Of a DNA stretch of 64,000 nt, positions 8,778-17,757 are shown piece after piece. Where the stretch lies: positions 62,001 through 126,000 of the forward strand of contig NZ_JAADZW010000014.1 of assembly GCF_010645065.1 (NCBI RefSeq). Reading direction: 5' to 3'. Both the position numbers and the translations under genes were made by a program. The number at the start of each line of letters is the position of its first letter. The first letter of the stretch is position 1. The stretch is from Flavobacterium fluviatile (GTDB lineage Bacteria > Bacteroidota > Bacteroidia > Flavobacteriales > Flavobacteriaceae). Under the pieces are notes generated by a model. It was not told the DNA's origin. It saw nothing but the letters and a program-made list of their open reading frames with translations, and searched no databases.

Positions 8778-9661
8778 CTTGATTGCAATTTACAAAAATA
8801 CCCCAATTTATATAAATCAAAAACAAGCAATGAGGGGTTTTGTGAAAGTAAATTATTGATCATTTTATTTTCGAATACATTAAAAAGAAAAACGATAACC
8901 AGAGTAATCCTTATTTTGTTTAACGCTGAATAGACTGATATAATTTTACTGTCTGAAAGAGTTGTTTGCTGTGAATTAATAAAAGCTAAGTTTTCTAAAG
9001 CAATTCTGGTTTTGTTCAAAAATAAAGAAGAACTTTCTAAATTTAAATGGAAAGCAGGGTTATCGATATGAGAAACTAAAATTTTATTCCTTTCTAATGT
9101 CATCAGGAAAGATAAGTCCTCGTATCCATATTTTGTAATAGCAGAGTCAAATGGATGATCCAGAAACAGTTTTTTATTTATCAGTAAATTAGAAGTAAGT
9201 GCTCTGCTGTTAGGTTTTTTTATTCTGTTTTCTAATGATATTGATTCTCTTTTGTGGCCGTAATGCCAACGTAAAAGCTGTTCTTTTTCTGGTCTTTTTA
9301 TTTTATAAGTTATTCCTCCAAAAACAACAGATTTATTGATGTTTTTAATAGTCAGGAGATAGTTTTCTATAAAGTTAGACTCTTTGGGAAACATATCACA
9401 GTCTAAAAGTAACAGCCAGGGAAACTTAGCTTTAGATGCCAGATGATTCCTGTTTTTTGCTCTTCCCAAATTTATTTCATTTGAACAGAAAGAGCAATAT
9501 TTTAAAGTATTTATTTTATTGTTTTCAATTAAAAAGTCATTAGAACAATCATCCTGAACTAAAATTTCATAATCAATCCCTGAAGAGTCAGCTTGCTTCT
9601 GAAGTTCCGCAACCAGAGGAAAAGTATTGTAATTATAAGTAGGAATAAGTACGGAAAGCAT
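8774..9661 (-). CDS. Family 2 glycosyltransferase with galactosyltransferase-like C-terminal part
   Basis: This 295-residue glycosyltransferase has [20 protein letters not shown] and YEILVQDDCSNDF at the N-terminus. FPWLLLLDCDMFPKE carries the DxD-type metal site. YGYEDLSFLMTL is the acidic motif common in the chondroitin/galactosyltransferase-like C-terminal region. It is linked by 4 bp to the next GT and overlaps ftsE by one base (TAATG), an unusually tight link between a glycan gene and a cell-division gene. The linkage made is unknown. Confidence 0.8.
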   Translation of the reverse strand: MLSVLIPTYNYNTFPLVAELQKQADSSGIDYEILVQDDCSNDFLIENNKINTLKYCSFCSNEINLGRAKNRNHLASKAKFPWLLLLDCDMFPKESNFIENYLLTIKNINKSVVFGGITYKIKRPEKEQLLRWHYGHKRESISLENRIKKPNSRALTSNLLINKKLFLDHPFDSAITKYGYEDLSFLMTLERNKILVSHIDNPAFHLNLESSSLFLNKTRIALENLAFINSQQTTLSDSKIISVYSALNKIRITLVIVFLFNVFENKMINNLLSQNPSLLVFDLYKLGYFCKLQSR

Positions 9662-10344
9662 TACACACTTCGCTGCACAACTTCAAAAATTCTCTCATCT
9701 TCACATTTTAATGTCTTAGATGGAAATTTCATCAATAAAGCATAATCGTGAGTTGCCATAATAATCGTTTTTCCGTTGGCGTTGATTTTTTTCAGTACTT
9801 CTAAAACTTCAGAACTTGTTTGCGGATCAAGGTTTCCGGTTGGTTCATCAGCAAGGATAAATTCAGGGTCGTTTAACAATGCTCTTGCAATGGCAACACG
9901 CTGTTGCTCTCCTCCTGAGAGCTGATGCGGCATTTTATTCATATAATCTTTCATGCCCACTTTATCCAGAACTTCGTCAATTTTGTTTTGCATGGCTTCT
10001 TTCTCAACCCAGCCTGTTGCTCTAAGAACAAATAGCATATTGTCTTTTACCGTTCTGTCCGGAAGCAATTTGAAGTCCTGAAATACAATTCCGATTTTAC
10101 GTCTCAGATACGGAATCTGGCTTTCTTTTAAAGCAGCCAAATCAAATTCAACAATATGTCCTTCACCTTCAGAAAGAGGCAAATCACCGTATAAAGTTTT
10201 CATGAAACTACTTTTTCCGGAACCTGTTTTTCCAATTATGTAGATAAATTCGCCATGTTCAACTTCTAAATTGATGTGTGATAAAATTTTTCTTCCTTCC
10301 TGAAATATAGTGACATCTTTAAGGGATAGTACGGTTTCTGACAT
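9661..10344 (-). CDS. ftsE: Cell division ABC transporter ATP-binding protein FtsE
   Basis: This 227-residue ABC ATPase is of the FtsE type. With the membrane protein FtsX, FtsE regulates peptidoglycan hydrolases at the septum. Seen here: Walker [10 protein letters not shown] (about 38-46), Q-loop [16 protein letters not shown], signature [16 protein letters not shown], Walker [14 protein letters not shown], and the switch histidine in MATHDYALL. The PDRTVKDN stretch is characteristic of FtsE. No ftsX is adjacent, and ftsX often lies elsewhere in this phylum. Two glycosyltransferase genes follow with 1-bp and 4-bp overlaps. Confidence 0.9.
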   Translation of the reverse strand: MSETVLSLKDVTIFQEGRKILSHINLEVEHGEFIYIIGKTGSGKSSFMKTLYGDLPLSEGEGHIVEFDLAALKESQIPYLRRKIGIVFQDFKLLPDRTVKDNMLFVLRATGWVEKEAMQNKIDEVLDKVGMKDYMNKMPHQLSGGEQQRVAIARALLNDPEFILADEPTGNLDPQTSSEVLEVLKKINANGKTIIMATHDYALLMKFPSKTLKCEDERIFEVVQRSV

Positions 10345-10629
10345 AATAAAATTGATTTGAATGTAAAAGTAATAAGTTAACGGTTGGATTCAAAATAAAT
10401 TTTGATCATTTGAACAGAAAAAATATTCATAGCAAACTGCATAAGATTTACTTTATCGTTAAAACTATCTTATTCTAAACGAATCGGTTTGGTAAAAATA
10501 AAATCGGTATTTTGAGGCTTGTAAAGCTTAAAAATTTAAAAGCTTAAAACTTTTGTTCATAATAAAAGCTTAAAACGTTTCGTTATAAACGGTATAAAAT
10601 GATACATTTGAATACTAAACATAATTAAA
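10345..10629. other. Divergent spacer with three AAAGCTTAAAA repeats
   Basis: This 285-bp spacer separates divergent ftsE and the TPR gene. It contains three copies of AAAGCTTAAAA (10523-10533, 10539-10549, 10565-10575) upstream of a TAnnTTTG box at 10603. No convincing small gene was found in either direction. Confidence 0.7.
10603..10610 (+). promoter_or_regulatory. Candidate Bacteroidota -7 promoter box for the TPR gene
   Basis: TACATTTG matches the TAnnTTTG -7 consensus used by the primary sigma factor of Bacteroidota. It lies 19 bp before the start codon. A TTTC about 21 bp further upstream could act as a weak -33 element. Confidence 0.45.
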
Positions 10630-13600
10630 ATGCGTAAAATTTCCTGGTTCTTTTTAATGCCATTGGTTCTTTTTTCTACTATGGTTTCGGCACAAAAATC
10701 AGCTATATATACCTACGATTTAAAGGATTTTGATAAAGCACTTGCCTTATACAATGATAAACAATACGCTTCGGCCCGGCATATTTTCGAATATGTGAAA
10801 AATCAGGCTACGACAGAAGAAGTAAAGTCAGATTGTGCATATTACATCGCTAATTGTGCAATAAGAACGAATCAGCCCAATGCAGATGAATTAATGGAAA
10901 AATTTGTTGAAGATTATCCAACAAGTACCAAACAAAATCAGGCTTATATTGAGGTTGCCCATTATTTCTTCGAACAGGGAGATTATCCAAAAGCACTGCA
11001 ATGGTTTGACAGGGTTGACGAAAGTTACATGAGCAGGTCTGATCTGGATAAATTTAATTTCCAAAAAGGATACAGTTATTTTAATGCCAAAAAGAAAAAA
11101 GAAGCCACAACCTATTTTAATAAAGTGGTGAATTCTCCCGAATTTGGTTCGCAAGCCAAATATTATTTAGGTTTCATGGCTTATGAAGGCGATGATTACA
11201 AGGAAGCGACAAAATATTTTGACGAGGTTTCGGGTGAAGAAAAATACAAGGAAAAGCTTTCGTATTTTCAGGCAGATATGAATTTTAAACTGGGTAATTT
11301 TCAAAAAGCTATCGAGCTGGGACAAGCAGCAATGGGGCAATCAAATGCACTTGAAAAATCTGAATTGAATAAAATTATCGGAGAAAGCTATTTCAATTTA
11401 AAACAATATGGTAAAGCGATTGCGTACCTGGAGCAATATGCAGGAAGAAAAGGAAAATGGAATAATACCGATTTCTACCAGTTAGGATATGCTTATTACG
11501 AACAGAAAGACTATGAAAAGGCGATTTCCCAGTTCAATAAAATCATCGAAGGGAAAGATTTTGTAGCGCAGAATGCCTATTATCATTTAGGTTTGGCTTA
11601 TCTCAATACTGGTAGAAAACAGGAAGCTTTGAATGCTTTTAAAAATGCTTCTGAAATGGATTTTAATGCCCTGATTCAGGAAGATGCTGCGCTAAATTAT
11701 GCTAAATTGAGCTATGATATTGGAAATCAATACCAGACCGTTCCCGGGATTTTGCTTGATTTCTTAAAAAAATATCCAAATAATTCCAGTCGTGCTGAAA
11801 TAGAGAAATTATTGGTTGACTCTTATATTTCGACTAAAAATTACAAAGAAGCTTTGGTTTTACTGGAGAAAAACAGAACACCTGAAAATAAACTGGCCTA
11901 CCAAAAAGTACTTTTTTACAGAGGTTTAGAATTGTACAACGAGTCGAATTATGCTGAAGCGTTAAAGATGTTCAATGGAGCTGTTAAAGAACAGAAAAAC
12001 CCTGAGTTTACAGCCCGTGCCACTTTCTGGAAAGCAGAATCTGAATACGTAACGGATGATTTTAGAAACGCATTATTGAGCTACAAGCAATTCGCAGGTT
12101 TAGCAGCTGCAAAAACAACGGATGAATATAAAAACATCAATTATAATATAGGATATACGTATTTTAAGCTGAAACAGTACGATCAGGCAGGGAATTCTTT
12201 TCAGGCTCAGATTAATGATGCTCCGGGAGATAAGGTTCGTCTAAACGATTCGTATTTACGTTTGGGAGACTGCCGATTTGTAACTTCTAAATATGCTCAG
12301 GCAATGGAAGCATACGGAAAAGCAATTAGTGCAAAAGGTGTTGATGCTGATTATGCACAATTTCAAAAAGCGATTTCGTATGGGTTCATGTCCAGAAATG
12401 ATAAGAAAGTTGAGGAGCTGAATAATTTTCTTCAGATGTATAAGAAGTCAGAATATCGTGATGATGTTTTGTTCGAATTAGCAAATACTTACGTGGCTGA
12501 CAAAAAGAACCAACAGGCGATTAAAACATACGATCAGCTGATTTCAGAATATAAAAATGGTTCGTTTACTTCAAAATCAATTTTAAGACAAGGTTTGATT
12601 TATTACAATTCAGATCGTGATGAACAGGCTTTGACGAAATTTAAAAAAGTAGCAGCCGAGTTCCCAAAAACACCTGAAGCTTTGGAAGCAGTTTCTACAG
12701 CGAGATTGATTTATGTTGATTCGGGTAAAGTAGATGAATATGCAACATGGGTTAGAACATTGGATTTCGTTTCGGTTACAGATGCAGAATTAGATAATGA
12801 TACTTATGATGCTGCTTTCAAACAATACAGTCAAGGCAATACCAAACAGGCAATTACTGGTTTTTCAGGTTATGTGAGCAAATTTCCATCAGGATTACAT
12901 TCATTAGAAGCAAATTTTTATCTGGCACAATTGCTTTATGCAGAAGGTTCAGAATCGAAGTCAGTTGCAAATTATCAATATGTGACAGCACAGCAAGGAA
13001 ATGAATTTACAGAACAGTCACTAAATAAACTGGCCCAGATTTTTCTAAAAGCTAAGGATTGTGATAAAGCGATTCCGGTATTAGTTCGCTTAAGTGATGA
13101 GTCAGATTCTGCTCAGAATGTAAATTTTGCACAGGCTAATCTGATGAAATGCTATTATGATAAAAATGATTACAGTAATTCTGTTCTATATGCTGATAAA
13201 GTACTGCAAAATCCTAAAGCAGATGCAAATGTAAAAGCAGACGCCCAAATCATCGTAGCACGTGCAGCAATGCAGACGGGAGACGAAGACAAGGCGAAAG
13301 CGGCGTATGCAAAATTATCAGCAACATCAAAAGGAGAATTAGCTGCAGAAGCTTTGTATTATGATGCCTATTTTAAAACCAAAGAAGGAAAATTTGATGC
13401 TTCGAATGTATCAGTTCAGAAATTGGCAAAAAACTATTCGGCATACAAATATTACGGAGCGAAGAGTTTAGTTTTAATGGCAAAAAACTTCTACGGTTTA
13501 AAAGACAGCTATCAGGCAACGTATATTCTGGATAACGTAATCAACAATTTTACAGATTATCCGGATGTGGTTGAAGAAGCGAAAATAGAGCTAACCGCAA

Positions 13601-13644
13601 TCAAACTGGAAGAGTCTAAAACGAATTCGTCAATTACAAAATAG
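10630..13644 (+). CDS. Large secreted/periplasmic tetratricopeptide repeat protein
   Basis: This 1004-residue protein has a signal peptide (MRKISWFFLMPLVLFSTMVSAQ) followed by near-continuous TPR-type helical repeats. Examples are YASARHIFEYVKNQ, YPKALQWFDRVDESY, YEKAISQFNKIIEGKDF, YAEALKMFNGAVKEQ and QQAIKTYDQLISEYKNGS. The repeats run from about residue 35 to near the C-terminus. No catalytic domain is visible. Proteins of this build are scaffolds in the periplasm or at the outer membrane. It is followed by phzF and then by a TonB-receptor-like barrel. Pairing with the barrel is an inference from context. The exact role is unknown. Confidence 0.85.
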   Translation: MRKISWFFLMPLVLFSTMVSAQKSAIYTYDLKDFDKALALYNDKQYASARHIFEYVKNQATTEEVKSDCAYYIANCAIRTNQPNADELMEKFVEDYPTSTKQNQAYIEVAHYFFEQGDYPKALQWFDRVDESYMSRSDLDKFNFQKGYSYFNAKKKKEATTYFNKVVNSPEFGSQAKYYLGFMAYEGDDYKEATKYFDEVSGEEKYKEKLSYFQADMNFKLGNFQKAIELGQAAMGQSNALEKSELNKIIGESYFNLKQYGKAIAYLEQYAGRKGKWNNTDFYQLGYAYYEQKDYEKAISQFNKIIEGKDFVAQNAYYHLGLAYLNTGRKQEALNAFKNASEMDFNALIQEDAALNYAKLSYDIGNQYQTVPGILLDFLKKYPNNSSRAEIEKLLVDSYISTKNYKEALVLLEKNRTPENKLAYQKVLFYRGLELYNESNYAEALKMFNGAVKEQKNPEFTARATFWKAESEYVTDDFRNALLSYKQFAGLAAAKTTDEYKNINYNIGYTYFKLKQYDQAGNSFQAQINDAPGDKVRLNDSYLRLGDCRFVTSKYAQAMEAYGKAISAKGVDADYAQFQKAISYGFMSRNDKKVEELNNFLQMYKKSEYRDDVLFELANTYVADKKNQQAIKTYDQLISEYKNGSFTSKSILRQGLIYYNSDRDEQALTKFKKVAAEFPKTPEALEAVSTARLIYVDSGKVDEYATWVRTLDFVSVTDAELDNDTYDAAFKQYSQGNTKQAITGFSGYVSKFPSGLHSLEANFYLAQLLYAEGSESKSVANYQYVTAQQGNEFTEQSLNKLAQIFLKAKDCDKAIPVLVRLSDESDSAQNVNFAQANLMKCYYDKNDYSNSVLYADKVLQNPKADANVKADAQIIVARAAMQTGDEDKAKAAYAKLSATSKGELAAEALYYDAYFKTKEGKFDASNVSVQKLAKNYSAYKYYGAKSLVLMAKNFYGLKDSYQATYILDNVINNFTDYPDVVEEAKIELTAIKLEESKTNSSITK

Positions 13645-13711
13645 TTAGAAGTTAGATGTGAAAAGTTAAAAAGTATTCAGTTTACATTTCACAAAATACA
13701 TTTCACAAATT

Positions 13712-14575
13712 ATGAGTTTACCTTTTTATATAGTTGATGTTTTTACAGATAAAAAATATGCCGGAAATCAACTGGCTGTTTTTTTAGATGCCGGAAATCT
13801 CAGTTCACAACAAATGCAAAAGATTGCCCGCGAAATTAATTTTGCCGAAAGTACTTTTGTTACCAAACTGGATAAAGAAAACAATAAAGCTGAAATTAAA
13901 ATATTTACGCCATCTCAGGAAATGCAGTTCGCAGGACATCCTGTAATTGGGACTTCATGGGTTTTGATGAATAAAATCTTTGATCATTCGCCTGTCGAAA
14001 TTAAGCTGAGTGTCCCAATTGGACCAATTGCGATTAATCAATCAGAGGATTTGATTTGGTTAAAAGCGGCACAGCCAAAATTTTGGGATATTTTTTCGAA
14101 AGAGGATTTTGCATTATTCAGTAATCTGAAAAGCAGCGACTTTGAAAATCAATTCCCAATTCAGGAAGTGACGACTGGTAGTGCTTTTGTAATGGTTGGG
14201 TTAAGCAGTAAAAGGGCATTGGAAAATTTGGTACTGGATAAAGACAAAACCGATGAATGGCTGAAAAAACATTGTAAAACGACGCATCAGGGTTTGTATT
14301 TTTACTATTTAGAAGGTGAAAAATTATTTAGCAGAATGTTGTGTATTGAACATAATCAGTTAGTAGAAGATGCAGCTACAGGGAGTGCGAGTACCTGTTT
14401 GCAGGCTTATCTTTTAAAAAATCACAAACCGGAAATCGAATTAATCAATTATCAGGGAGATTATATAAACCGTCCTTCTCAGATTTATTTCAAAGGAAGA
14501 TTAACCGAAAATGATTTTGATATTAAAATAGGAGGAAAGGTTCAGTTTGTTGCTAAAGGCGAATGGGAAGCCTGA
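13712..14575 (+). CDS. PhzF-family isomerase/epimerase-like protein
   Basis: This 287-residue protein has the two-lobed diaminopimelate-epimerase-like fold of the PhzF family. Seen here: FYIVDVFTDKKYAGNQLAVF at the start, the catalytic-type Glu46 in REINFAESTFV, FAGHPVIGTSWVL, and VEDAATGSASTCLQAYLL in the second lobe. Most PhzF homologues outside phenazine producers have unknown substrates, and no phenazine genes are nearby, so phenazine synthesis is unlikely. Similar repeat-containing spacers flank the gene on both sides (see findings), as if it had been placed between the TPR and barrel genes. Confidence 0.88.
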   Translation: MSLPFYIVDVFTDKKYAGNQLAVFLDAGNLSSQQMQKIAREINFAESTFVTKLDKENNKAEIKIFTPSQEMQFAGHPVIGTSWVLMNKIFDHSPVEIKLSVPIGPIAINQSEDLIWLKAAQPKFWDIFSKEDFALFSNLKSSDFENQFPIQEVTTGSAFVMVGLSSKRALENLVLDKDKTDEWLKKHCKTTHQGLYFYYLEGEKLFSRMLCIEHNQLVEDAATGSASTCLQAYLLKNHKPEIELINYQGDYINRPSQIYFKGRLTENDFDIKIGGKVQFVAKGEWEA

Positions 14576-14625
14576 TAATTAGAAAATTTAAGAATTAGAA
14601 AATTAGAAAATAGAATATAATTGAA

Positions 14626-14686
14626 TTGTAAAATGTAAAAAGTAAGCTGAAAAAGCATTTTGTATTTGACAGAATACATTTTACAA
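14626..14686 (+). repeat. 12-bp inverted repeat in the spacer downstream of phzF
   Basis: TTGTAAAATGTA at 14626-14637 is the exact reverse complement of TACATTTTACAA at 14675-14686, with 37 bases between them. It sits just upstream of the barrel gene and resembles the spacer in front of phzF. Confidence 0.7.
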
Positions 14687-14699
14687 AAAAGTATAAAAT

Positions 14700-16454
14700 A
14701 TGAAAATTAATTTCCAGAATAAAACCATCATTTTAATTTTGCTGTTTGTTTTTCAGCTTTCATTTGCCCAAAAGAAAAATGAAAATATTGGTACAGAAAC
14801 AGTAAACGTAGTAAAACCCTATTCGCCAACCATATCAGATGCTAACAAAGTAAAAGAAACACCGTCACTTGATGATTCGGGAAATCAGGCTAAAGAAACT
14901 ATCAGATATAGTATTTTATCAGTTCCTGTTGCTTCTACTTTTACGCCTTCAAAAGGAACAGCGGTCAATGTTGAAAAATCAAAAAGGGAGCGTCTGTTTA
15001 ATAATTATGCGACTTTGGGCGTTGGAAATTACAGTACACTCAATGCCGAATTATTTGTGAATCAGGATTTGGGAAATAATGATTTTGTATCCGGAATGTT
15101 TCGTCATCATTCGTCACAAGGCGGAATTAAAGACGTGCTTTTAAATGATGAATTTTATGATACGGCATTAAATGTTGGCTACGGTCAAAATAATAGGGAT
15201 ATGTCATGGAATGTCGAATTAGGTTACCAAAACCAAATTTACAACTGGTATGGACTGCCAAAAGATTTTGGTGCTTCTTTGATTCCTCAGGATCGTCTTG
15301 ATTTAATAAATAAAATCAACCCGGGACATACTTATAACACGATTTCATTAGGAGGAAATTTTGAATTCAATGAAAGCGTTTTTAGCAAAGTAGCAACAAA
15401 ATTCACACACTTTTCGGATAGTTTTTCTTCTTCAGAAAATCGTTTTTACCTGAAACCAACTTTCAAAGTTGATGTAATGGATCAGTCAATTAATACGAAT
15501 GTTATTATTGACCATGTAAGCGGAAGTTTCGAAAATAATTATTTTAAAACAAATACAGATCCAGTAAAATATAGTCTGACCAATTTTGGAATTGAGCCAA
15601 GTTTTGTAGTGAATGAAAACGACTGGACTCTTGAATTAGGGGCAGGATTATACTATGCACTGGATTCTGAAAATAGCGGAAATAAATTTTACATTTACCC
15701 AAAAGTAAATGCTTCGTATAAATTAGTGGGTGATTTAATGATTTTTTATACAGGGGTAAACGGAACTTTAACTCAGAATTCATATGCCGATTTTGTAAAT
15801 GAAAATCCGTTTTTATCGCCAACATTGGATGTCAGGCCATCAAGTACTCAATACAATGTTTTTGCCGGTTTGAAAGGGAAATTGGCGAACAATGTAAATT
15901 ATAATCTGACAGGTTCTTATCTGAATGAAAAAAACAAAGCTTTGTTTAAAAGCAATGATTACACGGAAGATTTTTCAAACGAGAATTATGAGTATGGAAA
16001 CTCTTTTGGAGTGGTTTATGAAGACATCAGAACATTTCGTTTCTATGCAGAATTAAAAGCTGATTTCTCTGAAAATGTTACTTTCGGAATTAACGGTACA
16101 TTCAATAGTTACAAAACTGATGAACCTGTAGAAGCATGGAACTTACCAACAATCAAATTAGGTTCTAATCTTGATGTAAATATAACAAAGCAATGGTATG
16201 CAGGCTTGAATGTTTTTTATGTAGGGGAGCGTAAGGATATGCAAAATGATTTATTAAGTTCGACTTTTAATGGTCCTGTTACCCTAAAAAGCTATTTTGA
16301 TGCCAATGCGCATTTAGGATACAAATTCAGCGAACGCCTGACTTTCTTCCTGAAATTAAACAACATTGGAAACCAGAATTATGAAAAATGGCTGAATTAT
16401 CCTGTACAGGGATTTCAGGTGTTAGGCGGAGCGAATTACAAATTTGATTTTTAG
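14700..16454 (+). CDS. Plug-less TonB-dependent receptor-like outer membrane barrel
   Basis: This 584-residue protein has a signal peptide ending in LSFAQ. A short segment follows, GTETVNVVKPYSPTISDA (about 31-48), that looks like a TonB-box region. The rest alternates polar and aromatic residues as beta-barrel strands do, and ends in an aromatic (GGANYKFDF). The late part, FKLNNIGNQNYEKWLNYP-like, is typical of the end of TonB-dependent receptors. No plug domain is present; a full receptor would be longer. The size suggests a barrel that works with another protein, perhaps the upstream TPR protein. Substrate unknown. Confidence 0.72.
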   Translation: MKINFQNKTIILILLFVFQLSFAQKKNENIGTETVNVVKPYSPTISDANKVKETPSLDDSGNQAKETIRYSILSVPVASTFTPSKGTAVNVEKSKRERLFNNYATLGVGNYSTLNAELFVNQDLGNNDFVSGMFRHHSSQGGIKDVLLNDEFYDTALNVGYGQNNRDMSWNVELGYQNQIYNWYGLPKDFGASLIPQDRLDLINKINPGHTYNTISLGGNFEFNESVFSKVATKFTHFSDSFSSSENRFYLKPTFKVDVMDQSINTNVIIDHVSGSFENNYFKTNTDPVKYSLTNFGIEPSFVVNENDWTLELGAGLYYALDSENSGNKFYIYPKVNASYKLVGDLMIFYTGVNGTLTQNSYADFVNENPFLSPTLDVRPSSTQYNVFAGLKGKLANNVNYNLTGSYLNEKNKALFKSNDYTEDFSNENYEYGNSFGVVYEDIRTFRFYAELKADFSENVTFGINGTFNSYKTDEPVEAWNLPTIKLGSNLDVNITKQWYAGLNVFYVGERKDMQNDLLSSTFNGPVTLKSYFDANAHLGYKFSERLTFFLKLNNIGNQNYEKWLNYPVQGFQVLGGANYKFDF

Positions 16455-16470
16455 TAAATAGTGATATAAA

Positions 16471-16499
16471 AAAATAGCTTCCGAATTGGAAGCTATTTT
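16471..16499. terminator. Bidirectional intrinsic terminator
   Basis: Stem aaaatagcttcc / ggaagctatttt with loop gaatt, flanked by an A run and a T run. It lies between the convergent barrel gene and the DUF2911 gene and can serve both. Confidence 0.85.
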
Positions 16500-16518
16500 T
16501 TTATGCTGTAAGATGTCT

Positions 16519-17064
16519 TTATTCTGTAAAAGGAATCGCAACTCTAACTTTATCCCAGCCTATATTCAAAACCACTCCTTTGTCAGCTTTAGTAAAAACC
16601 ATTGAAAAAGCCTCAAGGGACTCTGTTCCTTCAGTAACCGGAATGCTTAATCTCGCAACGTCATTCGCTTCTTTATAAGTATAAGAACCCCAAACGTTAA
16701 GGTCTTTACTTAAGATTACGGTGCATGCATTTTTTTCAGGTAAAAGAAATAAAGTGTAAGCTCCTGCTTTTATTTTTTTATCACCCAATTTCACGTCTTT
16801 GTAAAATGTAATTTCAGCAGCTTCATTAGCTCCGGTTCTCCAGACTTTTCCCTCAGGTATTAAAGTACTTAATTCTCTTCCTTTTAATTGTGGACGGCTA
16901 TAGATAATTCGGACCAATTTAGCCGGATCCTTATAATCATTTGGATAAGAAGCCATGTCCATTGGGCTTTTGTCCAAGTCAGGGAATTTTTGAGCATTGA
17001 CATTTGATGATAAAAGCATCGTAACAGCGAATGCAATTGTGGTAATAATTGTAGATTTTTTCAT
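16519..17064 (-). CDS. DUF2911 domain-containing exported protein
   Basis: This 181-residue protein has a signal peptide (ends SSNVNAQ) and a DUF2911 body. Family hallmarks seen are IIYSRPQLKGRE, WRTGANEAAEITFYKDVKLG, AGAYTLFLLPEKNACTVIL, LNVWGSYTY and VLNIGWDKVRVAIPF. The family is common in Bacteroidota and has no assigned biochemical function. The protein is predicted to be periplasmic. It is a single-gene transcription unit ending at the shared terminator. Confidence 0.85.
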   Translation of the reverse strand: MKKSTIITTIAFAVTMLLSSNVNAQKFPDLDKSPMDMASYPNDYKDPAKLVRIIYSRPQLKGRELSTLIPEGKVWRTGANEAAEITFYKDVKLGDKKIKAGAYTLFLLPEKNACTVILSKDLNVWGSYTYKEANDVARLSIPVTEGTESLEAFSMVFTKADKGVVLNIGWDKVRVAIPFTE

Positions 17065-17238
17065 AATGACAGTTAAAATTAATGAGTGTTAAAATTATTG
17101 ATTGTTTGCTAAAAAATCTAAAACATCTTGTTAATTTTTGTTAATGAATCTTTTTGGGATAAAAAAAGCATTTAGGTTTATGGGGTTTTAGGACAACCTT
17201 TGCATATTTGTAACTTAGAAAATTAGTATCTTAAAGAA

Positions 17239-17688
17239 ATGACTTTTAAACAAAAAATACATTCCCATTATTTACAAATGGTTCAGGACCGAATTGATGT
17301 TTTCAGGGATATGATTAGCAATCTTACTGAAGATTCTAAAAACGACGCAAAAGGTTCAGCCGGAGATAAACATGAAACAGCTTTGTCAATGATGCATATT
17401 GAACAGGAAAAACTGACCAATAAACTTAAAGAAGCAATTGCACAGAAAGCAGTTTTAGATAAAATTGATTCCTCAAAAATAACAGAAAATATCATTTCAG
17501 GAAGTTTGGTAAAAGCCAACGGAATTTATTTGTATTTGAGTGTGGCGCTTCCTAAAATTGCTATTGATGGTGTAAACGTTATTGCACTTTCCCCGCAATC
17601 TCCTTTGGGTACTCATTTAATGGGTAATAAAGTTGGGTTTCAGTTTGAGATTAATAAGACACATTATACTATTGAAAGTGTAGAGTAG
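17239..17688 (+). CDS. Small GreA/GreB-like protein of unknown function
   Basis: This 149-residue protein has a helical N-terminal half with DKHETALSMMHIEQEKL (about 48-64). That arrangement resembles the coiled coil of GreA-type factors. The compact C-terminal half ends in SPLGTHLMGNKVGFQFEI, similar to the SPLGKALLGKKVGD region of GreA. It may therefore bind the RNA polymerase secondary channel. The similarity is remote and by eye. It stands alone between a divergent and a co-oriented gene. Homologues are sometimes named otherwise in databases, so the name should be treated as a fold guess. Confidence 0.6.
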   Translation: MTFKQKIHSHYLQMVQDRIDVFRDMISNLTEDSKNDAKGSAGDKHETALSMMHIEQEKLTNKLKEAIAQKAVLDKIDSSKITENIISGSLVKANGIYLYLSVALPKIAIDGVNVIALSPQSPLGTHLMGNKVGFQFEINKTHYTIESVE

Positions 17689-17702
17689 AGACGTTATCTG
17701 CT

Positions 17703-17757
17703 CAATCTTGTCATTGCGTGGAACGAGGAATCTCTGCAAGTAATTCTGCAAAGATTG
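17703..17757. repeat. REP-like intergenic repeat containing the TCATTGCG...GGAATCTC motif
   Basis: The segment GTCATTGCGTGGAACGAGGA followed by ATCTC (17710-17734) resembles a dispersed intergenic motif known in many bacterial genomes (TCATTGCGAGGAACGAAG-type). It is bracketed by CAATCTT (17703-17709) and AAGATTG (17751-17757), an inverted pair, so it can fold. Only one copy is in this window. Confidence 0.5.

Noticed and set aside
13712..14575. A phenazine biosynthesis role for the PhzF protein
   Set aside because: No other phz gene is present in the window, and PhzF-family proteins occur widely without phenazines.
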